From an uncultured Eubacteriales bacterium (GTDB lineage: Bacteria > Bacillota > Clostridia > Christensenellales > CAG-138): a stretch of 13,775 nt of DNA. Shown one piece after another: positions 1 through 6,164 of this stretch (position 1 is its first letter; the number at the start of each line of letters is the position of its first letter). The DNA lies in assembly GCA_900547135.1 (NCBI GenBank), contig URFJ01000040.1, positions 1 through 13,775 on the forward strand. Reading direction: 5' to 3'. The notes below the pieces were generated by a model that was given only the letters and a program-made list of their open reading frames with translations, was not told where the DNA came from and searched no databases. Position numbers and translations under genes: made by a program.

Positions 1-5
1 GTCAT

Positions 6-950
6 GTGAAAAAGCTTGTAATCGCTCTTGGCGGCAACGCTCTTCAGGAGACCGGACGCCCCGCTACTGCCGATGCTCAGCTTAAAGTCATTGAGCACAC
101 ATCGGAGTATATCGCGGATTTGATTGAGTCTGGATATGAAGTTATACTTTCTCACGGAAATGGTCCGCAGGTTGGCCGAATTGTCATGCAAAACGAAACT
201 GCGGATAGTGAGAAGACCCCCTCCATGCCCTTTGACGTATGCGGAGCAATGAGTCAAGGTATGATCGGGTATCATATTCAGCAAGGTCTTTCAAAGGCAC
301 TAAAAAGAAGAAACAACAACACTCCGGTTGTCACAGTTGTGACACAAGTGGTAGTTGATAAGGATGATCCTAAGTTTAAGAATCCGTCCAAACCTATAGG
401 GCCTTTTTACAGCGAATCTGAGGCGATGGAAATAGCCTCTCATAAGGGCTATACCATGAAGGAGGATTCCGGGCGCGGATGGCGCAGGGTTGTCGCCTCC
501 CCACTTCCGGTTGAAATAGTTGAGCTTAAGGCAGTGGAGTGCCTTGCCAATAACGGTTTTCTTGTTATAACTGTCGGGGGCGGAGGAATACCTGTCATAA
601 GAAATGTAGACGGAGAGTTAGAGGGCGTGGCAGCGGTAATTGATAAGGATCTTGCGTCTGAAAAGCTTGCGGAAGATTTGGACGCCGATACGCTTATGAT
701 TCTTACAGCTGTTGAAAAAGTATGTATAAACTACGGTAAACCTGATCAGCTGGAGATTGCGGAAATGGACGCCAATACGGCGCAAAAATATATCTCAGAG
801 GGCCATTTTGCGCCTGGTTCAATGCTGCCAAAAATTGAAGCCGCTCTTAAATTCATACTCAGCAAAAATGGCAGACGCTCAATCATTACATCCCTCGATA
901 AGGCTGTAGACGCGCTTAGCGGAAGAGCCGGAACTATATTGAAAGGCTAA
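6..950 (+). CDS. arcC: Carbamate kinase
   Basis: Carbamate kinase, 314 residues, the normal full length of the family. It catalyses carbamoyl phosphate + ADP to ATP + carbamate (reversible), a cytoplasmic step that yields ATP in arginine, citrulline or purine-ureide fermentation. Visible family motifs in order: ALGGNAL (7-13), SHGNGPQVG (49-57), KPIGPFY (129-135), RVVASP (161-166), GGGGIPV (191-197), DKDLAS (213-218) and FAPGSMLPK (268-276), covering the amino-acid-kinase fold. The start is GTG at 6. The bases GTGA at 6-9 also contain a TGA in frame 1, so an upstream gene may end here with a 4-base overlap, which would make arcC the last gene of an operon. That upstream gene is outside the window, so which pathway feeds the kinase (arginine deiminase or ureide breakdown) is unknown. 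A hairpin follows the stop. Family call very secure; start likely. Confidence 0.96.
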   Translation: MKKLVIALGGNALQETGRPATADAQLKVIEHTSEYIADLIESGYEVILSHGNGPQVGRIVMQNETADSEKTPSMPFDVCGAMSQGMIGYHIQQGLSKALKRRNNNTPVVTVVTQVVVDKDDPKFKNPSKPIGPFYSESEAMEIASHKGYTMKEDSGRGWRRVVASPLPVEIVELKAVECLANNGFLVITVGGGGIPVIRNVDGELEGVAAVIDKDLASEKLAEDLDADTLMILTAVEKVCINYGKPDQLEIAEMDANTAQKYISEGHFAPGSMLPKIEAALKFILSKNGRRSIITSLDKAVDALSGRAGTILKG

Positions 951-959
951 ACCCATTAT

Positions 960-1005
960 ATATAAGCCCGGAGTAAAATTCGGGCTTATATGTGTAATAA
1001 TTTTT
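960..1005 (+). terminator. Rho-independent terminator after arcC
   Basis: An 11-bp stem (960-970 with 981-991; core TATAAGCCCG / CGGGCTTATA) with a 10-base loop starts 10 bases after the arcC stop. The T run (1001-1005) is about ten bases beyond the stem, so termination may be imperfect. It separates arcC from the lipoprotein gene, which has its own promoter. Confidence 0.6.
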
Positions 1006-1058
1006 CCAATAGCATTATTTTTATACAATAAATAGTACTGTTATTGAGAGCTGCGATA

Positions 1059-1067
1059 TGATATAAT
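1059..1067 (+). promoter_or_regulatory. Extended -10 promoter for the lipoprotein gene
   Basis: TGATATAAT is a perfect TATAAT (1062-1067) preceded by the TG of an extended -10. The sequence 17 bases upstream (TGTTAT) is a poor -35, as is common for extended -10 promoters. Predicted transcription start is near 1074, leaving a leader of about 60 bases before the TTG start at 1138. Confidence 0.55.
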
Positions 1068-1137
1068 CAAAAAGCTTATGATTAAGCAAAATAGATATTG
1101 TGCCCAGTTTTATCTCTTATTAGGAGGACAAATTAAA

Positions 1138-1638
1138 TTGAAAAAAGTTTTATCCATAGTACTTATAGTTACTCTCCTGATATCCCTCACCGCCTGTGGA
1201 AAGGATAACAACACTTTAAAGGACAGCTCCGCTCCCTCGGCTTCCCCAACAGCTGAGGGTTCGCCCGACACTTCGTCCCCCGACGTTGCAGATTCTTCGG
1301 GAGCTATGCCTACGGAAGAGCCTGTTGAAAAAATTGATGCTGAAATAATTGACGGGAACGCCGTAATTTCAATAACACTAAATGATACCGTTCAACTATT
1401 TACATATTATTATGACGGCGATACCCTTAAATCAGCCGATCTCGTAACAACGCTTAAGACCGAGGATATGGCGCAGGCATATGCCACAACCATTGTTGCA
1501 TCCGGCCTGTACCAGAATCCCCGTGTTGATGAAAATAAGGTAACCGTAGATTTTACACAGGATTATTTGGCTACCTTCAGCCTACTTACAAAGGAAGAGA
1601 TTATTGATATGCATATATCTATGAACTCAAACGAATAG
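1138..1638 (+). CDS. Small secreted lipoprotein of unknown function
   Basis: Predicted lipoprotein of 166 residues. I chose TTG at 1138 rather than the in-frame ATG at 1078 because AGGAGG (1122-1127) lies 10 bases before the TTG, and because this start gives a clean lipoprotein signal peptide: KK at residues 2-3, a hydrophobic core (4-17) and a lipobox LTAC with the lipidated Cys at 20. From the ATG the signal peptide would be buried behind 20 extra residues. After the Cys comes a Ser/Pro/Ala/Asp/Glu-rich linker (about 24-65), typical of a tether that spans the cell wall. A compact C-terminal domain of about 100 residues with strand-like segments follows. I recognise no family for that domain. 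The gene stands alone, with its own promoter and terminator. Likely anchored on the outer face of the membrane; role unknown. Confidence 0.85.
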   Translation: MKKVLSIVLIVTLLISLTACGKDNNTLKDSSAPSASPTAEGSPDTSSPDVADSSGAMPTEEPVEKIDAEIIDGNAVISITLNDTVQLFTYYYDGDTLKSADLVTTLKTEDMAQAYATTIVASGLYQNPRVDENKVTVDFTQDYLATFSLLTKEEIIDMHISMNSNE

Positions 1639-1665
1639 GGATACCAATTTAGTTTAAGTATGTTG

Positions 1666-1692
1666 AAACGGGCTTAGAAAGCCCGTTTTTTT
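1666..1692 (+). terminator. Rho-independent terminator after the lipoprotein gene
   Basis: Perfect 9-bp stem (1666-1674 with 1680-1688, AAACGGGCT / AGCCCGTTT), a 5-base loop TAGAA, and a run of seven T (1686-1692). It lies 28 bases after the stop codon. This is the best terminator in the window. Confidence 0.9.
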
Positions 1693-1784
1693 ACCTTAAA
1701 TCAGAAATTCCTTTTATTTTGGGCTGCATTCGGGGGTGCCATAACACGGCCGGTTTCTACAGCCGCTATCAGGACTGCAATTTT

Positions 1785-1790
1785 TATAAT
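1785..1790 (+). promoter_or_regulatory. Possible -10 box for the TSUP gene pair
   Basis: A TATAAT lies 41 bases before the ATG of the first TSUP half gene, after the preceding terminator. No good -35 is visible 16-18 bases upstream and there is no TG extension, so this is only a candidate. Nothing else was recognised in the 139-base gap 1693-1831. Confidence 0.35.
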
Positions 1791-1831
1791 AATTTTGAAT
1801 CAAACAATTTTTCTTTGAGCAAACTCATAAA

Positions 1832-2218
1832 ATGGACAAAAACTCTAGTGGAAAAAGGCCTAGGACGCTGCTTCTTAATATAACAGCCGGTGTAGTTACA
1901 GGGCTGTGCAACGGCCTCTTTGGTGCGGGAGGAGGCATGGTGGCAGTGCTAGCTTTAAATAAGCTATGTAAAATGCCAGCGCAAAGGGCACATGCAACCG
2001 CAATCTGTATCATGCTGCCTTTGACAGTAGTTAGTATTGCAGTTTATCTATTCAATAACGCAATACGGTGGGATATGCTGCCATGGACGGCTCCGGCCTT
2101 TTTTGTTGGAGGATTGCTAGGGGCTAAATTGCTCGGAAAGCTAAGCAAGTTATGGCTTAACCGCATATTTTCCATTTTAATGTTTGCCGCCGCATTGTGG
2201 ATGATATTTGGAGGTTGA
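1832..2218 (+). CDS. TauE/SafE (TSUP) permease, N-terminal half
   Basis: Half-length membrane protein (128 residues) of the TauE/SafE/TSUP family, whose members export or import sulfite, sulfoacetate and related organic anions. Full-length members are about 250-270 residues and are built from two homologous halves. This ORF matches the first half: the Gly-rich signature GLFGAGGG is at 28-35 and there are about four hydrophobic segments (roughly 15-45, 55-75, 84-103, 108-126). It ends in TGA at 2216, and the second half begins in the same frame at 2222. ATG at 1832 is the only usual start after the upstream in-frame stop at 1796, but it has no clear ribosome site. It probably pairs with the next gene product to form one transporter. 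Substrate cannot be told from sequence. Confidence 0.85.
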   Translation: MDKNSSGKRPRTLLLNITAGVVTGLCNGLFGAGGGMVAVLALNKLCKMPAQRAHATAICIMLPLTVVSIAVYLFNNAIRWDMLPWTAPAFFVGGLLGAKLLGKLSKLWLNRIFSILMFAAALWMIFGG

Positions 2219-2221
2219 TAT

Positions 2222-2620
2222 ATGGCCCAAATTCTGTGCATAATTGGCGGGCTTATCTCAGGGGTTGCAGCTGGTATGGGAATGGGCGGCGGAACAGTTC
2301 TAATACCCATTCTCACTCTTCTCGTATCTATTGACCAACATTCTGCGCAGGGCATAAACATGCTCTCGTTTTTGCCTGCCGCTATAATAGCAATTATTAT
2401 TCACCGCCGGGAGGGACGCATTGACATCAAGGATTGCCTACCTATAATTATTGCGGGAATTCTAGGAGCTGTTGGAGGCGCGATGCTGGCTATGGTTGTA
2501 TCTTCAGAATGGCTTAAAAGAATATTTGGAATATTTTTGCTGGGCCTGGCTATTATACAGCTTATATCGGGCGAAAAAAACAAGAATAAAGGGGTTGATT
2601 CCCAGAAACGGGGCCGTTAG
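2222..2620 (+). CDS. TauE/SafE (TSUP) permease, C-terminal half
   Basis: Second half-size TSUP protein (132 residues). It has its own Gly-rich signature (GMGMGGG, 18-24) and about four hydrophobic stretches (roughly 4-34, 48-61, 72-93, 99-116), then a basic, hydrophilic tail. Its C-terminal WLKRIFGIFLLGLAI resembles WLNRIFSILMFAAAL at the end of the upstream protein, so the two are homologous repeats. A GGAGG (2210-2214) inside the last codons of the upstream gene is 7 bases from the ATG, ideal for separate initiation by translational coupling. The two ORFs share a frame and are separated by TGA plus one codon. Together they make about 260 residues, the usual size of a single TSUP protein. 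Likely a heteromeric split transporter; function beyond the family unknown. Confidence 0.85.
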   Translation: MAQILCIIGGLISGVAAGMGMGGGTVLIPILTLLVSIDQHSAQGINMLSFLPAAIIAIIIHRREGRIDIKDCLPIIIAGILGAVGGAMLAMVVSSEWLKRIFGIFLLGLAIIQLISGEKNKNKGVDSQKRGR

Positions 2621-2635
2621 CAATACAGCCCCGTT
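2607..2635. terminator. Hairpin between convergent genes
   Basis: An 8-bp stem, AACGGGGC / GCCCCGTT (2607-2614 with 2628-2635), with a 13-base loop overlaps the end of the second TSUP gene and lies 13 bases beyond the end of the convergent dehydrogenase gene. Neither side has a good T run, so it may be a weak bidirectional terminator. Confidence 0.4.
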
Positions 2636-2647
2636 AAGTTAATTAGA

Positions 2648-3754
2648 TTAGTTCTCAAATGGGAACACATAATTCAGTTTGAACATATCCCTGACTTCGA
2701 TCAGCTCCTTTTGCACGCCTGACCCAATAGGGACTCCCTTATCCTTTCTGTCAAGCCATGCGATATACTCCTTCTCTCCAGCCGTGTATATACGGTCGTG
2801 CCCAGGCGCTTTTTTGGAGGCCCTTAGTTCTCTAAGGATATCGCCACAGGTTTTTTTGAACGCCTCGCGGCCCATGAATGCATCAGGGTCTATCGCTATG
2901 AAGAAATGCCCCAAATGATGAGGGATCCTCTTTCCGTCCTTCAGGCCAGTAAGCATCCTCATGTAGCTTCCGGCCTGCAGCGCAGCGCACAAAATTTCAA
3001 CCACTGTGGCGTAACCATATCCTTTATATCCCGCCAGATTCTCGCCCTGCCCTCCTAGAGGGGCCAGAACGGCTTCGCCCGCGCTTAAGGCCTCTAATAT
3101 TTCGTTGCTGTCCGTCATTGGATTACCCTGCATATCCATAACCATTCCTTTTGGGGTATCGAGTCCCTGACGCGCAAAGTATTCGATTGTTGCGCGCTGT
3201 GTAATTGATGTGGCGCAGTCCAGAGCAAATGGAAAATCTTCGTCTGTCGGCAATCCGAACGTTATAGGATTGGTTCCAAGCATATTTTCTAAGCCATACG
3301 TAGGAGCTATTGAGGGGCGCGCATTTGTTCCCGTAATCCCTATAAGTCCCTCCTTTGTCGCCATAGTTACATAGTAGCCGGCAATACCATAGTGAGAGGA
3401 ATTGCGTACCGCGGCCATACCCATTCCAAGCGCCTTTGCCTTATCAATAGCCATACTCATTGCCTTATACGAAGTTACCATTCCCATGCCGTCATGGCCG
3501 TCAATCACAAGAGTAGTCGGTGTTTCCCTAACTATTTCAATTTGAGTAACTGGATTTAATATTCCAGCGTTTATCCTGTCAATATATATGGGTTTAAACC
3601 GGTTCAGGCCGTGACTTTCAATCCCACGCCTGTCGCTTTCCAGAACCACATCTGTACATATCCTTACATCAGCCTCAGGAATGCCGGCTGCAATGAATGC
3701 ATCAATAAGGAAGCTTTCCGCTAGCTCCCACGAAATGTATGGTCGTTTTTCCAC
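2648..3754 (-). CDS. Ldh family (LDH2/MDH2) NAD(P)-dependent 2-hydroxyacid oxidoreductase
   Basis: Member of the malate/L-lactate dehydrogenase type 2 family, which also includes ureidoglycolate dehydrogenase AllD. These soluble dimeric enzymes oxidise or reduce 2-hydroxy/2-keto acids with NAD(P) and are unrelated to classical LDH. Seen from the preferred start: SHGLNRF near 47, NSSHYGIAGY near 118-127 with the likely catalytic His, GTNP near 160 and YKGYG near 243. I prefer GTG at 3754 (368 residues): a GGAGG (3763-3767) sits 8 bases before it. The ATG at 3769 would overlap that ribosome site and has none of its own. The gene is transcribed away from iscR, from a good promoter at 3790-3818, and converges on the TSUP pair. 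Lactate, malate or ureidoglycolate are all possible substrates, and the sequence alone does not decide. Confidence 0.9.
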   Translation of the reverse strand: MEKRPYISWELAESFLIDAFIAAGIPEADVRICTDVVLESDRRGIESHGLNRFKPIYIDRINAGILNPVTQIEIVRETPTTLVIDGHDGMGMVTSYKAMSMAIDKAKALGMGMAAVRNSSHYGIAGYYVTMATKEGLIGITGTNARPSIAPTYGLENMLGTNPITFGLPTDEDFPFALDCATSITQRATIEYFARQGLDTPKGMVMDMQGNPMTDSNEILEALSAGEAVLAPLGGQGENLAGYKGYGYATVVEILCAALQAGSYMRMLTGLKDGKRIPHHLGHFFIAIDPDAFMGREAFKKTCGDILRELRASKKAPGHDRIYTAGEKEYIAWLDRKDKGVPIGSGVQKELIEVRDMFKLNYVFPFEN

Positions 3755-3789
3755 TAAAAGTACCTCCATGGCATGGTAATATAAACTAA

Positions 3790-3818
3790 ATTATATCATT
3801 GTCCATCTGTTATGTAAA
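3790..3818 (-). promoter_or_regulatory. Sigma-A promoter of the Ldh family gene
   Basis: On the minus strand TTTACA (3818-3813), a 17-base spacer and TATAAT (3795-3790), preceded by TG as an extended -10. Transcription should start near 3783, leaving a leader of about 28 bases before the GTG at 3754. A short inverted repeat GATTT/AAATC (3820-3833) lies just upstream of the -35. It may be chance. Confidence 0.75.
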
Positions 3819-3894
3819 TGATTTGTATAAATCGTCCCTGCAAAATTTTGCTAGTGATGAAAAAACATATCATGAATTAACTAATCACATTCTA

Positions 3895-3923
3895 TTTACA
3901 AAGCGGAATGCATATGCTAAAAT
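3895..3923 (+). promoter_or_regulatory. Sigma-A promoter of the iscR-nifS-nifU operon
   Basis: TTTACA (3895-3900), a 17-base spacer, then TAAAAT (3918-3923) preceded by TGC, an extended -10. The start of transcription would be near 3930, inside the palindrome described next. This is the only promoter-like sequence seen ahead of iscR. Confidence 0.75.
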
Positions 3924-3948
3924 AATTCCGACCAAACTAGTAGGAATT
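3924..3948 (+). promoter_or_regulatory. Probable IscR/Rrf2 operator
   Basis: A 25-base imperfect palindrome with outer arms AATTCC and GGAATT; 9 of 12 symmetric positions match. The CCGAC...GT.GG core resembles operators of Rrf2-family regulators such as IscR, which in clostridia carry a GAC-N7-GTC-like core. It starts directly after the -10 box and covers the expected transcription start, so a bound regulator would block initiation. The assignment to IscR is inference from position and symmetry. Confidence 0.6.
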
Positions 3949-3964
3949 CGTAGGAGGTAACCTA

Positions 3965-4399
3965 ATGAAGCTTTCCACTCGAGGACGCTATGGTCTAAAG
4001 GCGATGGTTGATCTTGCCCTTGCGTATGGACAAGGGGTTCCGGTAAGTACCGCATCGCTAGCTCAACAACAGGAAATTAGCGAGGCATATCTTGAAAGGA
4101 TAATAGCCTCTTTACGCAAATCTGACCTTGTAACCGCCACAAGAGGCGCTCAGGGCGGATATGTCCTGTCACGCTCGCCTGAGGAGATAAGCGTGTTTGA
4201 TGTTCTGAACGTTCTTGAGGAAACTACTATAGCCGACTGTGTAAGCATTGGAAGGATTAAGTGCAAAAACGCCTGCAGCTGTTCGGCGCGTCCATTATGG
4301 CTTAAGCTGCAAAACAGAATAAACGACGTACTATCCGCCACAACTTTGAAGGATATGGCGGACGACTATAAAAATCAGATGGAGCGTATACAAAAATGA
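3965..4399 (+). CDS. iscR: Rrf2-family Fe-S responsive regulator IscR
   Basis: Rrf2/IscR-type transcription regulator, 144 residues, normal length. The N-terminal winged helix (about 1-80) begins MKLSTRGRYGL and contains the wing signature ATRGAQGGYVL (58-68). A long dimerisation helix (about 110-140) follows. Cysteines at 92, 100, 104 and 106 lie where IscR binds its [2Fe-2S] cluster; E. coli uses C92, C98, C104 and H107, so the spacing differs slightly. IscR senses the cell's Fe-S supply and represses the assembly genes when its cluster is present. A strong ribosome site AGGAGGT (3952-3958) lies 6 bases before the ATG. The stop overlaps nifS by 4 bases (ATGA), so the two are translationally coupled. 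The palindrome in its promoter suggests autoregulation. Confidence 0.93.
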   Translation: MKLSTRGRYGLKAMVDLALAYGQGVPVSTASLAQQQEISEAYLERIIASLRKSDLVTATRGAQGGYVLSRSPEEISVFDVLNVLEETTIADCVSIGRIKCKNACSCSARPLWLKLQNRINDVLSATTLKDMADDYKNQMERIQK

Positions 4400-5562
4400 T
4401 GAAGGTTTACATGGATAATGCGGCAACTACCGCACTAAGTTCTGAGGTGCTCAATGCTATGATGCCGTATCTAACGGATGTTTACGGCAATGCCTCCAGC
4501 GTGCATTCGTTTGGTCAGGACGCAAAAAAGGGCGTTGATAAGGCAAGGGAGCAGGTCGCTAGGGCAATAAACGCTGACTTTGATGAAATAATCTTTACCG
4601 GTAGCGGAACAGAGGCGGATAATTTGGCTATAAAGGGCGCTGCTTTTAAAAATGAAAAGAAGGGAAAGCACATTATTACGTCCACTGTGGAGCACCACGC
4701 TGTGCTCCACGCCTGCGAGGATCTGGCCCGAAATGGATTTGACATAACATATCTGCCTGTAGACGAATATGGAATGATAACCCCAAAACAAGTAGAGGAC
4801 GCAATACGGGAGGATACCATCCTCGTAACCATTATGTTTGCAAACAACGAGGTAGGCTCCATTATGCCGATTGCGGAGATAGGCCAAATATGTAATGACC
4901 GGAAAATTCTTTTTCACACCGACGCTGTGCAGGCCGTAACACATGTGCCTATAGACGTAAAGGAAATGCATATAGACATGCTTTCCCTCTCAGCCCACAA
5001 ATTCCATGGGCCTAAGGGAGTAGGCGCTCTCTATGTGCGTAAAGGCGTAGCGATTACCCCCGTAATCGTGGGAGGGGCTCATGAGCGCGGACGCAGAGCA
5101 GGTACGGAGAATGTGGCCGGGATAGTCGGGCTTGGAGCCGCTATAGAACTGGCAATGTCAAATATGGATAGGGATATGACAAGAATAAAGGGGATGCGCG
5201 ACAGGCTTATCATGGAAATACCTAAAAGGATAGATGAGGTTAAGCTGAACGGCCACCCGACAAAGAGGCTCCCCGGAAATGTAAATTTTAGCATAAAATA
5301 TGTTGAGGGAGAAGCAATATTGCTGATGCTTGATATAAACGGCATTGCCGCATCAAGCGGCTCGGCCTGTACCTCTGGTTCGCTTGATCCCTCGCATGTT
5401 CTTTTGGCAATGGGCATTTCCCATGAAATAGCACACGGCTCTCTGCGCCTTACCCTAAGCAGCAATACTACGGATGAGGAAGTGGATTATGTTCTTGAGA
5501 CACTGCCACATATAGTATCAAAGCTCAGAGCTATGTCGCCATTATATATAACCAAGCAATAA
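4396..5562 (+). CDS. nifS: Cysteine desulfurase, NifS type (Fe-S assembly)
   Basis: PLP-dependent class V aminotransferase-fold enzyme (388 residues, full length) that takes sulfur from L-cysteine, leaving alanine, and carries it as an active-site persulfide for Fe-S cluster assembly. Seen: N-terminal YMDNAATT, acid/base His100 in STVEHHA, Asp176 and Gln179 in HTDAVQA contacting PLP, the PLP lysine K202 in SAHKFHGPKG, and the persulfide Cys325 in SSGSACTSG. The start overlaps the iscR stop as ATGA. A second ATG directly after (4399) is an equally possible start; GGAG at 4381-4384 is rather distant from both. It lies between iscR and nifU, so its product should feed NifU. It differs from the second desulfurase at 12081, whose Cys loop is TGSACSS. 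Confidence 0.95.
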   Translation: MMKVYMDNAATTALSSEVLNAMMPYLTDVYGNASSVHSFGQDAKKGVDKAREQVARAINADFDEIIFTGSGTEADNLAIKGAAFKNEKKGKHIITSTVEHHAVLHACEDLARNGFDITYLPVDEYGMITPKQVEDAIREDTILVTIMFANNEVGSIMPIAEIGQICNDRKILFHTDAVQAVTHVPIDVKEMHIDMLSLSAHKFHGPKGVGALYVRKGVAITPVIVGGAHERGRRAGTENVAGIVGLGAAIELAMSNMDRDMTRIKGMRDRLIMEIPKRIDEVKLNGHPTKRLPGNVNFSIKYVEGEAILLMLDINGIAASSGSACTSGSLDPSHVLLAMGISHEIAHGSLRLTLSSNTTDEEVDYVLETLPHIVSKLRAMSPLYITKQ

Positions 5563-5583
5563 ATTGATTCAGGAGGGATATAT

Positions 5584-5985
5584 ATGTATACTGATAAGGT
5601 TATGGATCACTTTTCCAATCCACGGAATATGGGTGAGATAGAGGATGCAAACGGCGTTGGCATGGTAGGTAACGCAAAATGCGGGGACATAATGCAGATG
5701 TTTATAAAGGTGAACGACGAAGGCATTATAGAAGACGTTGGGTTTAAAACCTTTGGGTGCGGGGCTGCGATTGCTACATCCTCCATGGCCACCGAGCTGA
5801 TTAAGGGTAAAAGCGTTGACGAAGCGCTTAAGCTTACCAATTCCGCAGTTGTCGAAGCATTGGAAGGACTCCCCCCAGTCAAAATACACTGTTCTGTTCT
5901 TGCCGAAGAGGCAGTTAAGGCTGCGGTTGAGGATTACAGAAAGAATCATTCGGCTGTAGATGGTCAATCAGCAAGCGCAGGCTGA
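5584..5985 (+). CDS. nifU: Fe-S cluster scaffold, NifU N-domain / IscU type
   Basis: Scaffold on which [2Fe-2S]/[4Fe-4S] clusters are built from NifS sulfur before transfer to client proteins. It is 133 residues, a stand-alone NifU N-terminal (IscU) domain without the ferredoxin or Nfu parts of full NifU. The three ligand cysteines are present: C33 (NAKCGD, followed by the conserved D35), C59 (FGCGAA) and C103 (KIHCSV). The LPPVK motif (96-100), which in IscU is the HscA chaperone contact, is intact; no hscA is in the window. A strong AGGAGGG (5571-5577) precedes the ATG and the gap to nifS is only 21 bases, so it is in one operon with iscR and nifS. The last 12 residues are a polar, Ala/Ser-rich tail. 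In many clostridia mnmA follows; here the operon ends. Confidence 0.95.
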   Translation: MYTDKVMDHFSNPRNMGEIEDANGVGMVGNAKCGDIMQMFIKVNDEGIIEDVGFKTFGCGAAIATSSMATELIKGKSVDEALKLTNSAVVEALEGLPPVKIHCSVLAEEAVKAAVEDYRKNHSAVDGQSASAG

Positions 5986-6001
5986 CAAATAAACGTACTA
6001 A

Positions 6002-6040
6002 AAATGGCGGGCCAGCAATTTATATACTGGTTCGCCGTTT
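6002..6040 (+). terminator. Hairpin after nifU
   Basis: A 14-bp stem with three G-U pairs (6002-6015 with 6027-6040, for example GGCGGGCCAG / CTGGTTCGCC) and an 11-base loop, 16 bases after the nifU stop. The T run behind it is only three bases, all part of the stem, so alone it would be a weak terminator. Confidence 0.5.
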
Positions 6041-6065
6041 AAACAGCATACGCATGATTTGTATT

Positions 6066-6096
6066 GCAAGGTTTATGTGTGCCTTGCCTTCTTTTT
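6066..6096 (+). terminator. Second hairpin with T run after nifU
   Basis: GCAAGG (6066-6071) pairs with CCTTGC (6082-6087) around a 10-base loop, followed by CTTCTTTTT. It may back up the preceding hairpin. The rest of the 179-base gap between nifU and the convergent kinase gene shows nothing I recognise, and no clear terminator for the leftward operon is visible there. Confidence 0.45.
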
Positions 6097-6164
6097 CACT
6101 CTTCTACCAATTATCCCAGGCTGCGCTTTTGATTAGAATAATAGGGCTGGAAAGCAAGGAATGT

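Noticed and set aside
1..9. End of an upstream gene (frame 1, last codons GTC ATG TGA) overlapping arcC by 4 bases
   Set aside because: Only nine bases are in the window. The overlap pattern is suggestive, but no coding evidence can be shown, so it is mentioned only under arcC.
2216..2252. TGA between the TSUP halves read as selenocysteine, with a hairpin GCCC/GGGC at 2225-2252
   Set aside because: The hairpin is imperfect and starts only 7 bases after the TGA, the position is a membrane-protein linker with no catalytic Cys equivalent, and a good ribosome site serves the next ATG.
4471..4971. 166-codon minus-strand ORF inside nifS
   Set aside because: Antisense shadow of a strongly conserved gene; no ribosome site or recognisable motif.
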